From JAVKMO01 sp031539345 (GTDB taxonomy: Bacteria > Bacteroidota > Bacteroidia > Chitinophagales > Chitinophagaceae), in assembly GCA_031539345.1 (NCBI GenBank), contig JAVKMO010000005.1, forward strand, positions 1-20,925: a DNA stretch of 20,925 bases. The letters run 5' to 3'. Below are positions 1 through 8,076 of this stretch, in pieces. The notes under the pieces are model-generated. The model was not told the DNA's origin. It worked only from the letters and a program-made list of their open reading frames with translations, and ran no database searches. The translations under genes were made by a program, and so were the position numbers. Every line of letters starts with the position of its first letter. Within the stretch, counting starts at the first letter, position 1.

Positions 1-3
1 ATT

Positions 4-140
4 TGTAGTACGTTTTACTCCGCTTTCTATTCGGGTTACTAAACAATAAAACATCTGAAAAGGTCATCGCTTTTTTCATACAATATTTTTTCTTACAAAA
101 TTATTTTATTTCTTTACAATAGGTTTTGCAAAGAATTCTA
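4..140 (+). repeat. 137-bp terminal inverted repeat, left copy
   Basis: Bases 4-140 are the exact reverse complement of 20789-20925; position x pairs with 20929 minus x and identity stops abruptly at 140. The repeat starts TGTAGTACG and ends AGAATTCTA. No complete gene lies in it. Read into the window, one frame is open from base 59, after a TGA at 56-58, and encodes a hydrophobic, signal-peptide-like stretch, but it has no ATG, GTG or TTG. The repeat ends where recognisable surface-protein homology begins. It may be the end of a mobile element, a dispersed repeat at which assembly stopped, or a chimeric join. Confidence 0.95.
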
Positions 141-817
141 GTAATGGTGGCACATCAATATCCGCCCAATTCATTAACAGCGGTGCAACTGCCACACAAC
201 CAATCAACCCAACAAAAACGAATTACACCTTTGAAGGATGGTATAGCGATGTGGCACTCACAACTTCTTTTTCGTTTTCAACAGCAATCACAAGCAACAT
301 CACCTTGTATGCTAAATTTATACCTACCGTTGTTATCAATGGAAAAACGTATAAAACTGTTGTTATTGGAACACAAACTTGGCTTGCAGAAAATTTGAAC
401 GCTGAAGGCACAGGAGGAGTAAGTTCGTGTTATGATAATAATACTGCTAACTGCACCACCGATGGCAGGTTATATAATTGGGGAGCTGCTATGGCGATAA
501 GCGATGAAATAGCGGGTTGGCATTTGCCGAATAATGACGAGTGGGCAACGCTTAGAGATTATTTAGGGGGAGAAAATGTAGCGGGAAGAAAAATGAAAGT
601 AGGAGGTACTTCTGGGTTTAATGCTTTGTTTGTGGGCTATCAGGATCAAAGCGGTGTCTCCTCCAAGGACAGTTATACCAACTTTTGGTCGTCCACCGAG
701 TATAGTACTGGTAATGGCAATGCAACAATTTGGCATATCCGTACACAAGATGGTCAATTATTCACCAGCAGTGTAATTAAGGAATATCGCTATTCAGTTC
801 GCCTGCTCAAGGATTGA
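134..817 (+). pseudogene. 5'-truncated surface protein: Listeria-Bacteroides repeat plus FSU paralogous domain
   Basis: The reading frame is open from 59 to a TGA at 815-817, but family homology starts only near 134. The first ~55 residues match a Listeria-Bacteroides (InlB B-like) repeat: an SNGGTS start, then NPTKTNYTFEGWYSD, then ITLYAKF. The rest is the Fibrobacter succinogenes major paralogous domain (TIGR02145): VVIGTQTWLAENLN, YNWGAAM, GWHLPNNDEW, FWSSTEY and the closing YSVRLLKD. Such proteins are secreted or surface-bound and often long and repetitive; the function of the domain is unknown. Only the C-terminal end is present. The inverted repeat ends at base 140, inside the first strand of the repeat, so the gene looks cut there. 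The shortest complete ORF would start at GTG 251, but that drops half of the repeat and is not believable as the true start. Confidence 0.75.
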
Positions 818-1173
818 TTTGTTTCTTTTTGATTTTTTATCACTATCAAAACTTGAAGACGAGCAGGTTGAAATATTGCAAAACATCTTGTTCTTTCATG
901 GATTTGAGTGAAGATTTTATGATTTTGCAATAATTTTTTGTGTATAAAAAAACACAAACATACAAAAAGCCGTAATTGAAAAATGACGCTTTATTTTTAT
1001 TGCAAACGAATGAAAAAAATATTTTGTCGCTTCGCATAAAAAAATACATTCGTTGCTCGTCCGCAAGGGCGGGAGTTCTTTTAAATTAAGATTTTGTGTA
1101 TTGCAAATGCAATGCGTTGAAGTTTTATTTGGGAGAGTTAATTTTTATTTAATTCGTTAAAACCAAACATCAA
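818..1173. other. Intergenic region upstream of rplK
   Basis: These 356 bases hold no convincing gene. secE and nusG, the usual upstream neighbours of rplK, are not here. Visible structure: an imperfect inverted repeat with arms 1002-1012 and 1047-1056; a small GC-rich hairpin CCGCAAGGGCGG at about 1061-1072; and a compact palindrome, ATTGCA-AA-TGCAAT, at 1100-1113. The ribosomal operon promoter must lie here if transcription starts locally, but I could not find a clean Bacteroidota TTTG/TAnnTTTG pair. Confidence 0.6.
1002..1056 (+). repeat. Imperfect inverted repeat in the rplK leader region
   Basis: The left arm GCAAACGAATG (1002-1012) pairs with the right arm CATTCGTTGC (1047-1056) with one bulged A. 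The AT-rich 34-base loop contains a second short pairing, GTCGCTTCGC. No T-tract follows on the plus strand, so it is not an obvious terminator. It could be an mRNA leader structure or a dispersed genomic repeat. Confidence 0.4.
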
Positions 1174-1617
1174 ATGGCAAAAGAAATTACTGGCTACGTT
1201 AAGCTACAAGTAAAAGGAGGTGCTGCCAATCCCGCACCACCAATAGGACCAGCTTTGGGTTCTAAAGGTATCAACATTATGGAGTTTTGTAAGCAGTTTA
1301 ATGCTCGCACACAAGACAAAGCAGGCAAAACATTGCCCGTTTTAATTACTGTTTACAGCGACAAATCATTTGATTTTGTCATTAAAACGCCTCCAGCTTC
1401 TGTACAATTATTAGAAGCACTAAAAAAAACATCTGGTTCAAAAGAACCCAACAGGAGTAAAATTGGTAGCGTAAATTGGACTCAAATTGAAGCCATTGCA
1501 AAAGACAAAATGCCAGATTTAAACTGTTTTGAATTGAACAGTGCCATGAGCATGGTTGCTGGAACAGCAAGAAGTATGGGTATTACCGTAGAAGGAACTG
1601 CACCCTTTGCCAAATAA
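1174..1617 (+). CDS. rplK: 50S ribosomal protein L11
   Basis: L11 is part of the GTPase-associated centre of the large subunit, binds 23S rRNA with L10-L7/L12, and is needed for (p)ppGpp signalling by RelA-type enzymes. At 147 residues it has the normal family length. The N-terminal domain shows the proline-rich switch ANPAPPIGPALGSKGINIM (about residues 18-36), and the C-terminal RNA-binding domain carries the usual MAGTARSMGITVEG end. The ATG at 1174 fits family N-termini; no Shine-Dalgarno is seen, as is normal in Bacteroidota. It is first of four co-directional ribosomal genes, 36 bp before rplA. Identification is secure. Confidence 0.97.
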   Translation: MAKEITGYVKLQVKGGAANPAPPIGPALGSKGINIMEFCKQFNARTQDKAGKTLPVLITVYSDKSFDFVIKTPPASVQLLEALKKTSGSKEPNRSKIGSVNWTQIEAIAKDKMPDLNCFELNSAMSMVAGTARSMGITVEGTAPFAK

Positions 1618-1653
1618 TGTTGATGTTTTATTTAACAAGAAATTTTATTCTCA

Positions 1654-2346
1654 ATGAAAATAACAAAAAAAAGAAAAGCTGTAAACGCCAAAGTGGACAG
1701 TAACAAATTATATACGCTCAAAGAAGCGACCGAACTATTAAAAGTTGTCAATACAACAAAATTTGATAGCTCTGTAGATGTTCACGTTCGTTTGGGCGTT
1801 GATCCTACAAAAGCAGATCAAGCCATTCGTGGAACCGTAAGCCTTCCAAATGGAACAGGAAAAACAAAAAAAGTATTGGTGCTTTGTACGCCAGATAAAG
1901 AAGCTGATGCGAAAAAAGCAGGAGCTGATTTTGTTGGTTTAGATGAATTTATTACAAAAATTGAAGGCGGTTGGGTTGATATCGACGTGATTATTGCTAC
2001 GCCATCTGTGATGCCAAAAATTGGCAAATTGGGTAAAGTATTAGGACCAAGAAACTTGATGCCTAACCCTAAAACAGGAACTGTAACCAACGATGTTATT
2101 ACAGCTGTTAATGATGTAAAAGGAGGCAAGATTGCGTTTAAAGTTGATAAAGCGGGTATTATTCATTGCTCTATTGGACGCGTTTCTTTCACGCCACAAA
2201 AAATCCAAGAAAACCTTTTAGAAGTATTGAACACGATTGTAAAATTAAAACCATCGTCATCAAAAGGCATTTATTTAAAAAGTGTTTCTGTAGCTTCAAG
2301 TATGAGTCCAGGAATACACTTGGAAACAACTCAATTTTTAAAATAA
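1654..2346 (+). CDS. rplA: 50S ribosomal protein L1
   Basis: L1 forms the mobile L1 stalk at the E site, helps release deacylated tRNA, and in many bacteria represses its own operon by binding the L11-L1 mRNA. The 230-residue length is typical. The family signature MPKIGKLGKVLGPRNLMPNP is present around residues 122-141, followed by KTGTVT, and the N-terminus MKITKKRKAV is standard. It sits 36 bp after rplK and 18 bp before rplJ, so the genes are almost certainly co-transcribed. The region before rplK is where L1 autoregulation would act, but I could not identify a binding site from sequence alone. Confidence 0.97.
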   Translation: MKITKKRKAVNAKVDSNKLYTLKEATELLKVVNTTKFDSSVDVHVRLGVDPTKADQAIRGTVSLPNGTGKTKKVLVLCTPDKEADAKKAGADFVGLDEFITKIEGGWVDIDVIIATPSVMPKIGKLGKVLGPRNLMPNPKTGTVTNDVITAVNDVKGGKIAFKVDKAGIIHCSIGRVSFTPQKIQENLLEVLNTIVKLKPSSSKGIYLKSVSVASSMSPGIHLETTQFLK

Positions 2347-2364
2347 TTTAAAATTCTATTTCAA

Positions 2365-2961
2365 ATGAATAAAACACAAAAAACCGAAGCCATAAAAATA
2401 TTGCAAGAACAATTTTCTTCTTACTCGCATTTTTATGTTACGAATACAGAGTCGTTAACCGTAGCACAAATTAGCACGTTAAGAAAAACTTGCTTTGATA
2501 AAAAAGTGGTGTTAAAAGTGGCAAAAAACACATTGATAAAAAAAGCCCTAACACAAATTGATAGTGCAAAATATGAAGGCGTATTAAACAGTTTGCACGG
2601 CGTAACCGCTTTAATGTTTAGTAATAATCCAAAAGAACCTGCAGTAATTATGAGTTCTTTCAGAGACGCTAACCCTAAAGTAGGTCAAAAACCAGCCTTG
2701 AAATTAGCTTATGTTGGCGGAGAAATTTTTATCGGTGATGAACAATTGATTCAACTGAAAAACTTAAAAACAAAAGACGAATTGATTGGCGAAGTAATCG
2801 GATTGTTACAATCACCATTACGCAACATTTTGTCTGGATTGACAAGAGAAGACAGAAATGGAAAGACTGCCGTAGCAGAAGATACAGCAACTCCTGCGCC
2901 AGTAGAAGTAGCTCTGACGCCAACAGAATCGGCACCAGAAACACCAGAAACAACTCAATAA
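2365..2961 (+). CDS. rplJ: 50S ribosomal protein L10 with an acidic C-terminal tail
   Basis: L10 anchors the L7/L12 dimers to the ribosome stalk base. The N-terminal rRNA/L11-binding domain is recognisable (SHFYVTNTESLTVAQISTLR, then KVAKNTLIKKAL), as is the L12-binding helix near residues 145-165 (ELIGEVIGLLQSPLRNILSGL). The protein is 198 residues, longer than the usual 165-175, because of a tail of roughly 30 residues made almost only of Ala, Pro, Thr, Glu and Val. Such tails occur in some Bacteroidota; no function is known to me. It is third in the rplKAJL operon, 83 bp before rplL. Confidence 0.96.
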   Translation: MNKTQKTEAIKILQEQFSSYSHFYVTNTESLTVAQISTLRKTCFDKKVVLKVAKNTLIKKALTQIDSAKYEGVLNSLHGVTALMFSNNPKEPAVIMSSFRDANPKVGQKPALKLAYVGGEIFIGDEQLIQLKNLKTKDELIGEVIGLLQSPLRNILSGLTREDRNGKTAVAEDTATPAPVEVALTPTESAPETPETTQ

Positions 2962-3044
2962 ACACATTTTAATTTTCGTTACACTTTGCTTCCACATTGA
3001 TGTAAACAATCACAATTCACTTAAACAATTTAAAATATAAAATT

Positions 3045-3413
3045 ATGGCAGACTTAAAAGCATTAGCAGACCAATTGGTTAATTTAACTGTAAAAGACGT
3101 TAACGAATTAGCAAAAATTTTGAAAGACGAACATGGCATCGAACCAGCAGCAGCAGCTGTTGTGGTTGCAGCTGGCGGTGGAGCAGCAGCAGCGGCAGAA
3201 AAAACAGAATTTGATGTGATTTTGAAAAATGCTGGTGCAAGCAAATTAAACGTTGTTAAAGTTGTGAAAGACTTAACAGGTTTAGGTTTGAAAGAAGCTA
3301 AAGATTTAGTTGATGGTGCACCAAAAACAATCAAAGAAAAAGTTTCTAAAGCTGACGCAGAAGGAATGGTAGCTAAATTAAAAGAAGCAGGAGCAGAAGC
3401 AGAAATCAAATAG
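3045..3413 (+). CDS. rplL: 50S ribosomal protein L7/L12
   Basis: L7/L12 is the multi-copy stalk protein that recruits and activates translation GTPases. At 122 residues it has the family length. An N-terminal dimerisation helix (MADLKALADQLVNLTVKD) is followed by an Ala/Gly-rich hinge around residues 35-50, then the C-terminal factor-binding domain with EFDVILKNAG, KLNVVKVVKDLTGLGLKEAK and a GAPKTIKE segment. The gene is last in the operon and is followed by a strong hairpin terminator. In most Bacteroidota rpoB and rpoC follow directly; here the next gene is purL on the opposite strand. Confidence 0.97.
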   Translation: MADLKALADQLVNLTVKDVNELAKILKDEHGIEPAAAAVVVAAGGGAAAAAEKTEFDVILKNAGASKLNVVKVVKDLTGLGLKEAKDLVDGAPKTIKEKVSKADAEGMVAKLKEAGAEAEIK

Positions 3414-3437
3414 ATTTCATCTTGTTAAAACAAGTTC

Positions 3438-3467
3438 AAGAGGCAGCAATTTTGTTGCCTCTTTTTT
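3438..3467 (+). terminator. Rho-independent terminator of the rplKAJL operon
   Basis: The arm AGAGGCAGCAA (3439-3449) pairs with TTGTTGCCTCT (3454 or 3455 to about 3462) with one mismatch, and a run of six T (3462-3467) follows directly. It lies 25 bp after the rplL stop. The tail of purL overlaps the T run, since its stop codon is at 3466-3468. A separate short palindrome, CTTGTT-AA-AACAAG, precedes it at 3421-3434. Confidence 0.85.
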
Positions 3468-6400
3468 ATTTAAAATAGGCAATGGCATTAGCAAAAATGT
3501 TTTGATATGTCATATCGGGAATGTTTTTGTATAAGCCTTTGTTGAAGCGCTCTGAATGTGCCATTTTTCCAAATATTTTTCCACAAGGCGATAATAAACC
3601 TTCTATCGCAAAAGCAGATCCATTTAAATTGTACTTGGCATCCATCGTTGCTTGTCCTTCTAAATTTACATATTGTGTTGCAATTTGCCCCTTGCTGGCA
3701 AGAATTTCAAATGTGTTTTCATCACATACAATTTTTCCTTCGCCATGAGAAATGGGTATGCGATGAAGTTCGCCAATTTGAAAATTTGATAACCACGGTG
3801 AAAGATTGTTCGTAATTTTTGTAGTTACAATTTTTGATACGTGGCGATTGATGTCATTTTTAAACAGCGTGATACGAGGATTATTTTCTTGGTGGACAAA
3901 AGGTAATAAGCCTGATTTAATGAGAGCTTGAAAGCCATTACAGATTCCTAAAATCAAACCATCACGTTGTAAACATTTTTGAATGGCTGCGTTGACCGTT
4001 TTATTTTGAATTACGTTGGCAATAAATTTGCCCGACCCATCAGGTTCATCGCCAGCAGAAAAACCTCCTGCAAAAGCAATGATTTGTGCGTTTTCAATTG
4101 CACTTGTAAGGCGTTGAATAGATGCTGCAATATGCGTTGAATTGAGGTTATTAAAAATAATATATTCAATATTTGCACCTTCTTGTTCAAAAGCAAACGC
4201 AGTGTCATATTCGCAATTTGTTCCTGGAAAAACAGGAATCACAACTGTTGGTTTTGCAAATTTTGTTTTTGCCGCATGAATTTGAATGGGCTGCGTAATT
4301 GCAATTTGTTTTATTGGTGCTGTATTTTCAAACTTTGCCTGAAGAGGGAAAATAGATTCATAAGGTTCTTGCCAAGCCTGTATGGCTGCATCAATAGAAA
4401 CGCTTATTTGATTGATGGTAATTTCTTGTGTGCTTGCTGTTTTGCCAATAGCAATAAATTGTTTGTGTTCAATTTGTTTTTTAGAAGCAATAACAAAAGA
4501 AGCAAGGTGGGGTTTGAAAATAGGTTCACTTGTTTCTACAATACACCCAATTTTATTTCCAAAACTCATTTTACAAATTGCTTCTGCAATGCCGCCACTT
4601 TTTATTGTGCTACACGCAACGATATTTTTATGTTTTATTTCAGTTTCAATGAGGTCAAAAATGTCTTTCAGTTGTTCATAATCAGGCAATAAATTTTCGT
4701 CTGGACTGTGTTTTACAAAATAAAGAAAGTGATTTTCTTCTTTAAATTCTGTAGAAATAATGTGTTCTATATCAGCAGTTTGAACAGCAAAAGAAATTAA
4801 AGTTGGTGGAACATGAATGTCTTTGAATGTGCCACTCATACTGTCTTTTCCGCCGATTGCCGCAATGTTAAAAGCCAATTGAGCTTGCATTGCCCCCAGT
4901 AAAGCGGCGACTGGAAGCCCCCAATTTTCGGCTGCTTTTTCTAAGCGTTTAAAATATTCTTGAAAGGTCAAGTACGCATTTTTGTAACTCGCACCTACAG
5001 CAACAAGTTGAGCCAAAGAAGTAATAACCGCATACGCACCGCCCAAAAATGGATGTTGAGAAGATAAGTCAGCATCAAAACCATAACCCACAATAGAACA
5101 AGTTGTTGTATTGTTTTTAAGTGGAATGAGTTGCACGCTGCCTTCTGCTGGGCTGAGTTGAAAGCGTCCTCCATAAGGCATTAACACCGTGCTTGTACCA
5201 ATTGTTGCATCAAACATTTCTGTCATGCCTTGCGTGCCGGCAACATTTTTTTGTTTTAAATGATCGAGAATATTTTGTACGGATACTTTTTTTTCATTCG
5301 GATTCTCTTTGTTATCTTGAAGTTTGGACGTAGGTACAATTGCTTTTTGGTATTGACGAACGCCTGAAGTGTTGATGAACTGACGAGATAAATTGACAAC
5401 TTGTTTGTCGTTGTACAACAAAATTAAACGATTGGTATTCGTAACATTTGCGATATGCGTTGCGTCTAAATTTTCGGCGTTGGCAAGGTCAATAAATCGT
5501 TGTCTATCTTTTTTTTCAATAACCACCGCCATGCGTTCTTGCGATTCTGAAATGGCAATTTCTGTTGCATTTAAGCCAGCGTATTTCAGCGGTACACGGT
5601 CTAAAAAAATGTCTAATCCGTCGGCTAATTCGCCAACAGCAACGCATACCCCGCCAGCCCCAAAATCGTTTGCTTTTTTGATTAAACGGCAAACGTTTTT
5701 GTTTTTAAAAAAGCGTTGCAATTTTCTTTCCATCGGAGCATTTCCTTTTTGCACTTCTGCCGCACTTTTTAATAAAGAATGTTCTTGTTGTTCTTTAGAA
5801 GAACCTGTTGCTCCGCCAATTCCGTCTCTTCCGGTTTTTCCTCCAATTAAAAAAATAATATCTCCAGGTGCAGGCGTTTCTCTTCTTACCCAATCTTTTT
5901 CAACAAAACCAACAACCATACCCACTTCCATTCTTTTTGCTTTATAGCCGTCATGAAAAGTTTCTTTTACAAAAGTTGTTGCTAATCCAATTTGATTTCC
6001 ATAAGATGAAAACCCTTGTGCGGCTTTTGTTGTAATTGTTCGTTGGGGTAATTTATTGGGCAAGGTCTGTTGAATGTCTTCTTTAATATTTGCGGCACCA
6101 CTTATTCGCAAGGCTTGATAAACATAACTTCTGCCAGACAAGGGGTCTCTAATTGCACCGCCAACGCAAGTGCTTGCACCACCAAAAGGTTCTATTTCTG
6201 TAGGGTGATTATGTGTTTCATTTTTAAATTGTAATAAACAAGGAATTATTTTTTCGCCATTATTGATATTGACTTCAACGCTACAAGCATTGATTTCATC
6301 AGAGATTTCAACCGCCTTCAAGCCGCCGTTTTTTTTATAGTATTTAGCTACAATCGTTGCCATGTCCATCAAAGTCATGGGCTTTTTTTCTTGATGAACA

Positions 6401-7173
6401 TCTTTTCTTAAAGCAACATATTGCTCAAAGGCTTTTTCTAAAGCGGGTTGAATGGCATCATTTTCAAATTCAATTGAACTTAAAACGGTTTCAAAAGTTG
6501 TATGCCGACAATGGTCAGACCAATACGTATCTAAAATTTTCAGTTCTGTTTCTGTAGGATTTCTTTTTTCCTCTTCTTTAAAATAAGTTTGGACAAACTT
6601 TAAATCGTCCACATTCATTGCCAATTGATGTGCTTGTAAAAAAGGATCTAATCCCTTTGTGTCTAAAAAAATAAAGTCTTCATAAATTGGCACAGCATCA
6701 ATTTTCACATTCGTTTCATACACTAAATGGGTTAAATTTTTCTCTCTACTATCTACTTTATTAATAAGATAGTTTTTCATTTTCAATAAATTGGTTTCAG
6801 GTATTGTATGGTTAAAAACAAGACAATGACCTGTACGAATAAGTGCTTTGGTGTTGGGTTGAAGCAATTGTAAACACTCTTCTGCCGCAGTGGCTCTTGC
6901 ATCAAATTGCCCCGGCACATATTCATAAGCGATGATACTGTTTGTAGTATCAATACTTGTCAATACATTGTCTGTAAGCGGATCGACTAAGATATGATTC
7001 AATAAAAAGTGGTTGTCTTCAGCGCTTGCATCAAACACATCATAGATGACATACAATTGCAATTTCGTTTCTTGTAAAAACGCAAATTGTTCTTTTAATT
7101 CTTGCGTTAAAATGGTGGCTTCTGTTTGAAACAATTCTTTTTTACTGATAAAAAATCGATAGTTGTTATTCAT
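3466..7173 (-). CDS. purL: Phosphoribosylformylglycinamidine synthase, long form (FGAM synthase)
   Basis: Step four of purine synthesis: FGAR plus glutamine and ATP gives FGAM. At 1235 residues this is the single-chain form with a C-terminal glutaminase, as opposed to the split PurL/PurQ/PurS type. In order: an N-terminal PurS-like region, the linker, then two AIR-synthase-like halves with ETHNHPTEIEPFGGAST and GGKTGRDGIGGATGSS, and a class I glutaminase starting near FPGTNCEYDTAF. The glutaminase has GGFSAGDEPDG, nucleophile Cys1078 in LGICNGFQ, and catalytic His1206 and Glu1208 in MAHSERF, so all key residues are intact. It converges on rplL across a shared terminator. purA lies further upstream on the same strand, beyond a tRNA and one gene. 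Confidence 0.97.
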   Translation of the reverse strand: MNNNYRFFISKKELFQTEATILTQELKEQFAFLQETKLQLYVIYDVFDASAEDNHFLLNHILVDPLTDNVLTSIDTTNSIIAYEYVPGQFDARATAAEECLQLLQPNTKALIRTGHCLVFNHTIPETNLLKMKNYLINKVDSREKNLTHLVYETNVKIDAVPIYEDFIFLDTKGLDPFLQAHQLAMNVDDLKFVQTYFKEEEKRNPTETELKILDTYWSDHCRHTTFETVLSSIEFENDAIQPALEKAFEQYVALRKDVHQEKKPMTLMDMATIVAKYYKKNGGLKAVEISDEINACSVEVNINNGEKIIPCLLQFKNETHNHPTEIEPFGGASTCVGGAIRDPLSGRSYVYQALRISGAANIKEDIQQTLPNKLPQRTITTKAAQGFSSYGNQIGLATTFVKETFHDGYKAKRMEVGMVVGFVEKDWVRRETPAPGDIIFLIGGKTGRDGIGGATGSSKEQQEHSLLKSAAEVQKGNAPMERKLQRFFKNKNVCRLIKKANDFGAGGVCVAVGELADGLDIFLDRVPLKYAGLNATEIAISESQERMAVVIEKKDRQRFIDLANAENLDATHIANVTNTNRLILLYNDKQVVNLSRQFINTSGVRQYQKAIVPTSKLQDNKENPNEKKVSVQNILDHLKQKNVAGTQGMTEMFDATIGTSTVLMPYGGRFQLSPAEGSVQLIPLKNNTTTCSIVGYGFDADLSSQHPFLGGAYAVITSLAQLVAVGASYKNAYLTFQEYFKRLEKAAENWGLPVAALLGAMQAQLAFNIAAIGGKDSMSGTFKDIHVPPTLISFAVQTADIEHIISTEFKEENHFLYFVKHSPDENLLPDYEQLKDIFDLIETEIKHKNIVACSTIKSGGIAEAICKMSFGNKIGCIVETSEPIFKPHLASFVIASKKQIEHKQFIAIGKTASTQEITINQISVSIDAAIQAWQEPYESIFPLQAKFENTAPIKQIAITQPIQIHAAKTKFAKPTVVIPVFPGTNCEYDTAFAFEQEGANIEYIIFNNLNSTHIAASIQRLTSAIENAQIIAFAGGFSAGDEPDGSGKFIANVIQNKTVNAAIQKCLQRDGLILGICNGFQALIKSGLLPFVHQENNPRITLFKNDINRHVSKIVTTKITNNLSPWLSNFQIGELHRIPISHGEGKIVCDENTFEILASKGQIATQYVNLEGQATMDAKYNLNGSAFAIEGLLSPCGKIFGKMAHSERFNKGLYKNIPDMTYQNIFANAIAYFK

Positions 7174-7327
7174 GCAAGCGGATTAAAATAAATTGTTGAA
7201 CAAAGCAAATTGACTTGAAGAAAGAGGAACTGCCTAAAATAATTTTTTGAAAATGTTGTGTCCATAAAACCATTGTTCAAAGAGAAGCAAACGTTGAAAA
7301 TGATAACCTCACCAACTACCCATTTTG

Positions 7328-7399
7328 TGGTCTCAACAAGAATCGAACTTGTATCAAAAGTTTAGGAAACTTCTATTCTATCCATTGAACTATGAGACC
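7328..7399 (-). tRNA. tRNA-Arg (anticodon CCT)
   Basis: Read on the minus strand, the acceptor arms GGTCTCA (7399-7393) and TGAGACC (7335-7329) pair fully, with discriminator A at 7328. The anticodon stem GAAGT/ACTTT encloses the loop TTCCTAA, giving anticodon CCT, which reads AGG. The T arm ACAAG-TTCGATT-CTTGT is complete. CCA is not encoded; the next bases are CAAAA, so it must be added after transcription. It lies between purL and the DUF5683 gene, all on the same strand. Confidence 0.95.
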
Positions 7400-7416
7400 G
7401 TGATGGTGAAGTCAAA

Positions 7417-8058
7417 TTAATATTTGTATGCTAAAAACTTAGATTTTTTGTTCTTGGATTTAATTTCAAAATCTAATTTCAAATTGTAATTTAATTGTCC
7501 CGTTGCAGCAATTGCATTTACATTGGGGTGAATTTTTAAAGTCAAATTGTCGCTCACGTCAAAACTTTTTAAATGGGCATCTACGGCAGCATCAACAATA
7601 TTTAACCCCCAAAATACAAGAAACCACAAAGACGACTCGTCCACTTGTCGCCGGAATCTGTTTTTGTAATTCTCGACACTTGTAACGTTTAAGCGTTGAA
7701 TAATAGGATCTACTTTTTTAAAATCTGTAGAATCGTTTTGTTTTAGTTTATTCAATGCAACCAAAGCAAAACTGAGGTCTGTATAAAGTTTGTAGCTCGC
7801 ATAAATGTCATAAGCAAAATAACCTAAGGCACCATAAACAATAGGCAGTTTCCAATATTTTTGATTGTAAATTTGCCCAGCACCAGGAATGATTGCAGAT
7901 AATGTTGCCGCAATTTTTGGAGAAAATTTTCTTGTTGAGGGTGTTTTTTTTTCACCTATTTCAATGTTTGTTTTTTGTCCTGTAGTGTCGTTTTCAATCG
8001 CATACAAAGGCAACAAAAAGTACATCAATCCCAAAATAAAAAATCCTTTTTTTCGCAT
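7417..8058 (-). CDS. DUF5683 family membrane protein
   Basis: A 213-residue protein with a typical N-terminal signal sequence (MRKKGFFILGLMYFLLPLYA), followed after a polar linker by the hallmark of DUF5683: ATLSAIIPGAGQIYNQKYWK and then LPIVYGALGYFAYD. A second hydrophobic segment (SLWFLVFWGLNIVDAAVDAH) precedes a basic, Lys-rich C-terminus. The family is common in Bacteroidota and has no established function. The gene starts 18 bp after the purA stop, so it is probably co-transcribed with purA; in many genomes the family sits near chromosome-partitioning or housekeeping genes, so this linkage need not be functional. Confidence 0.85.
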   Translation of the reverse strand: MRKKGFFILGLMYFLLPLYAIENDTTGQKTNIEIGEKKTPSTRKFSPKIAATLSAIIPGAGQIYNQKYWKLPIVYGALGYFAYDIYASYKLYTDLSFALVALNKLKQNDSTDFKKVDPIIQRLNVTSVENYKNRFRRQVDESSLWFLVFWGLNIVDAAVDAHLKSFDVSDNLTLKIHPNVNAIAATGQLNYNLKLDFEIKSKNKKSKFLAYKY

Positions 8059-8076
8059 TGGTGTTGTTCCTTTTGC

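Noticed and set aside
846..1049. 67-residue minus-strand ORF in the gap before rplK
   Set aside because: Composition is Phe/Lys/Tyr-rich as expected from AT-rich noncoding DNA, no family is recognised, and it overlaps the inverted repeat.
5393..5947. 184-residue plus-strand ORF inside purL
   Set aside because: It is antisense to the intact, motif-rich AIR-synthase-like region of purL and matches no family.
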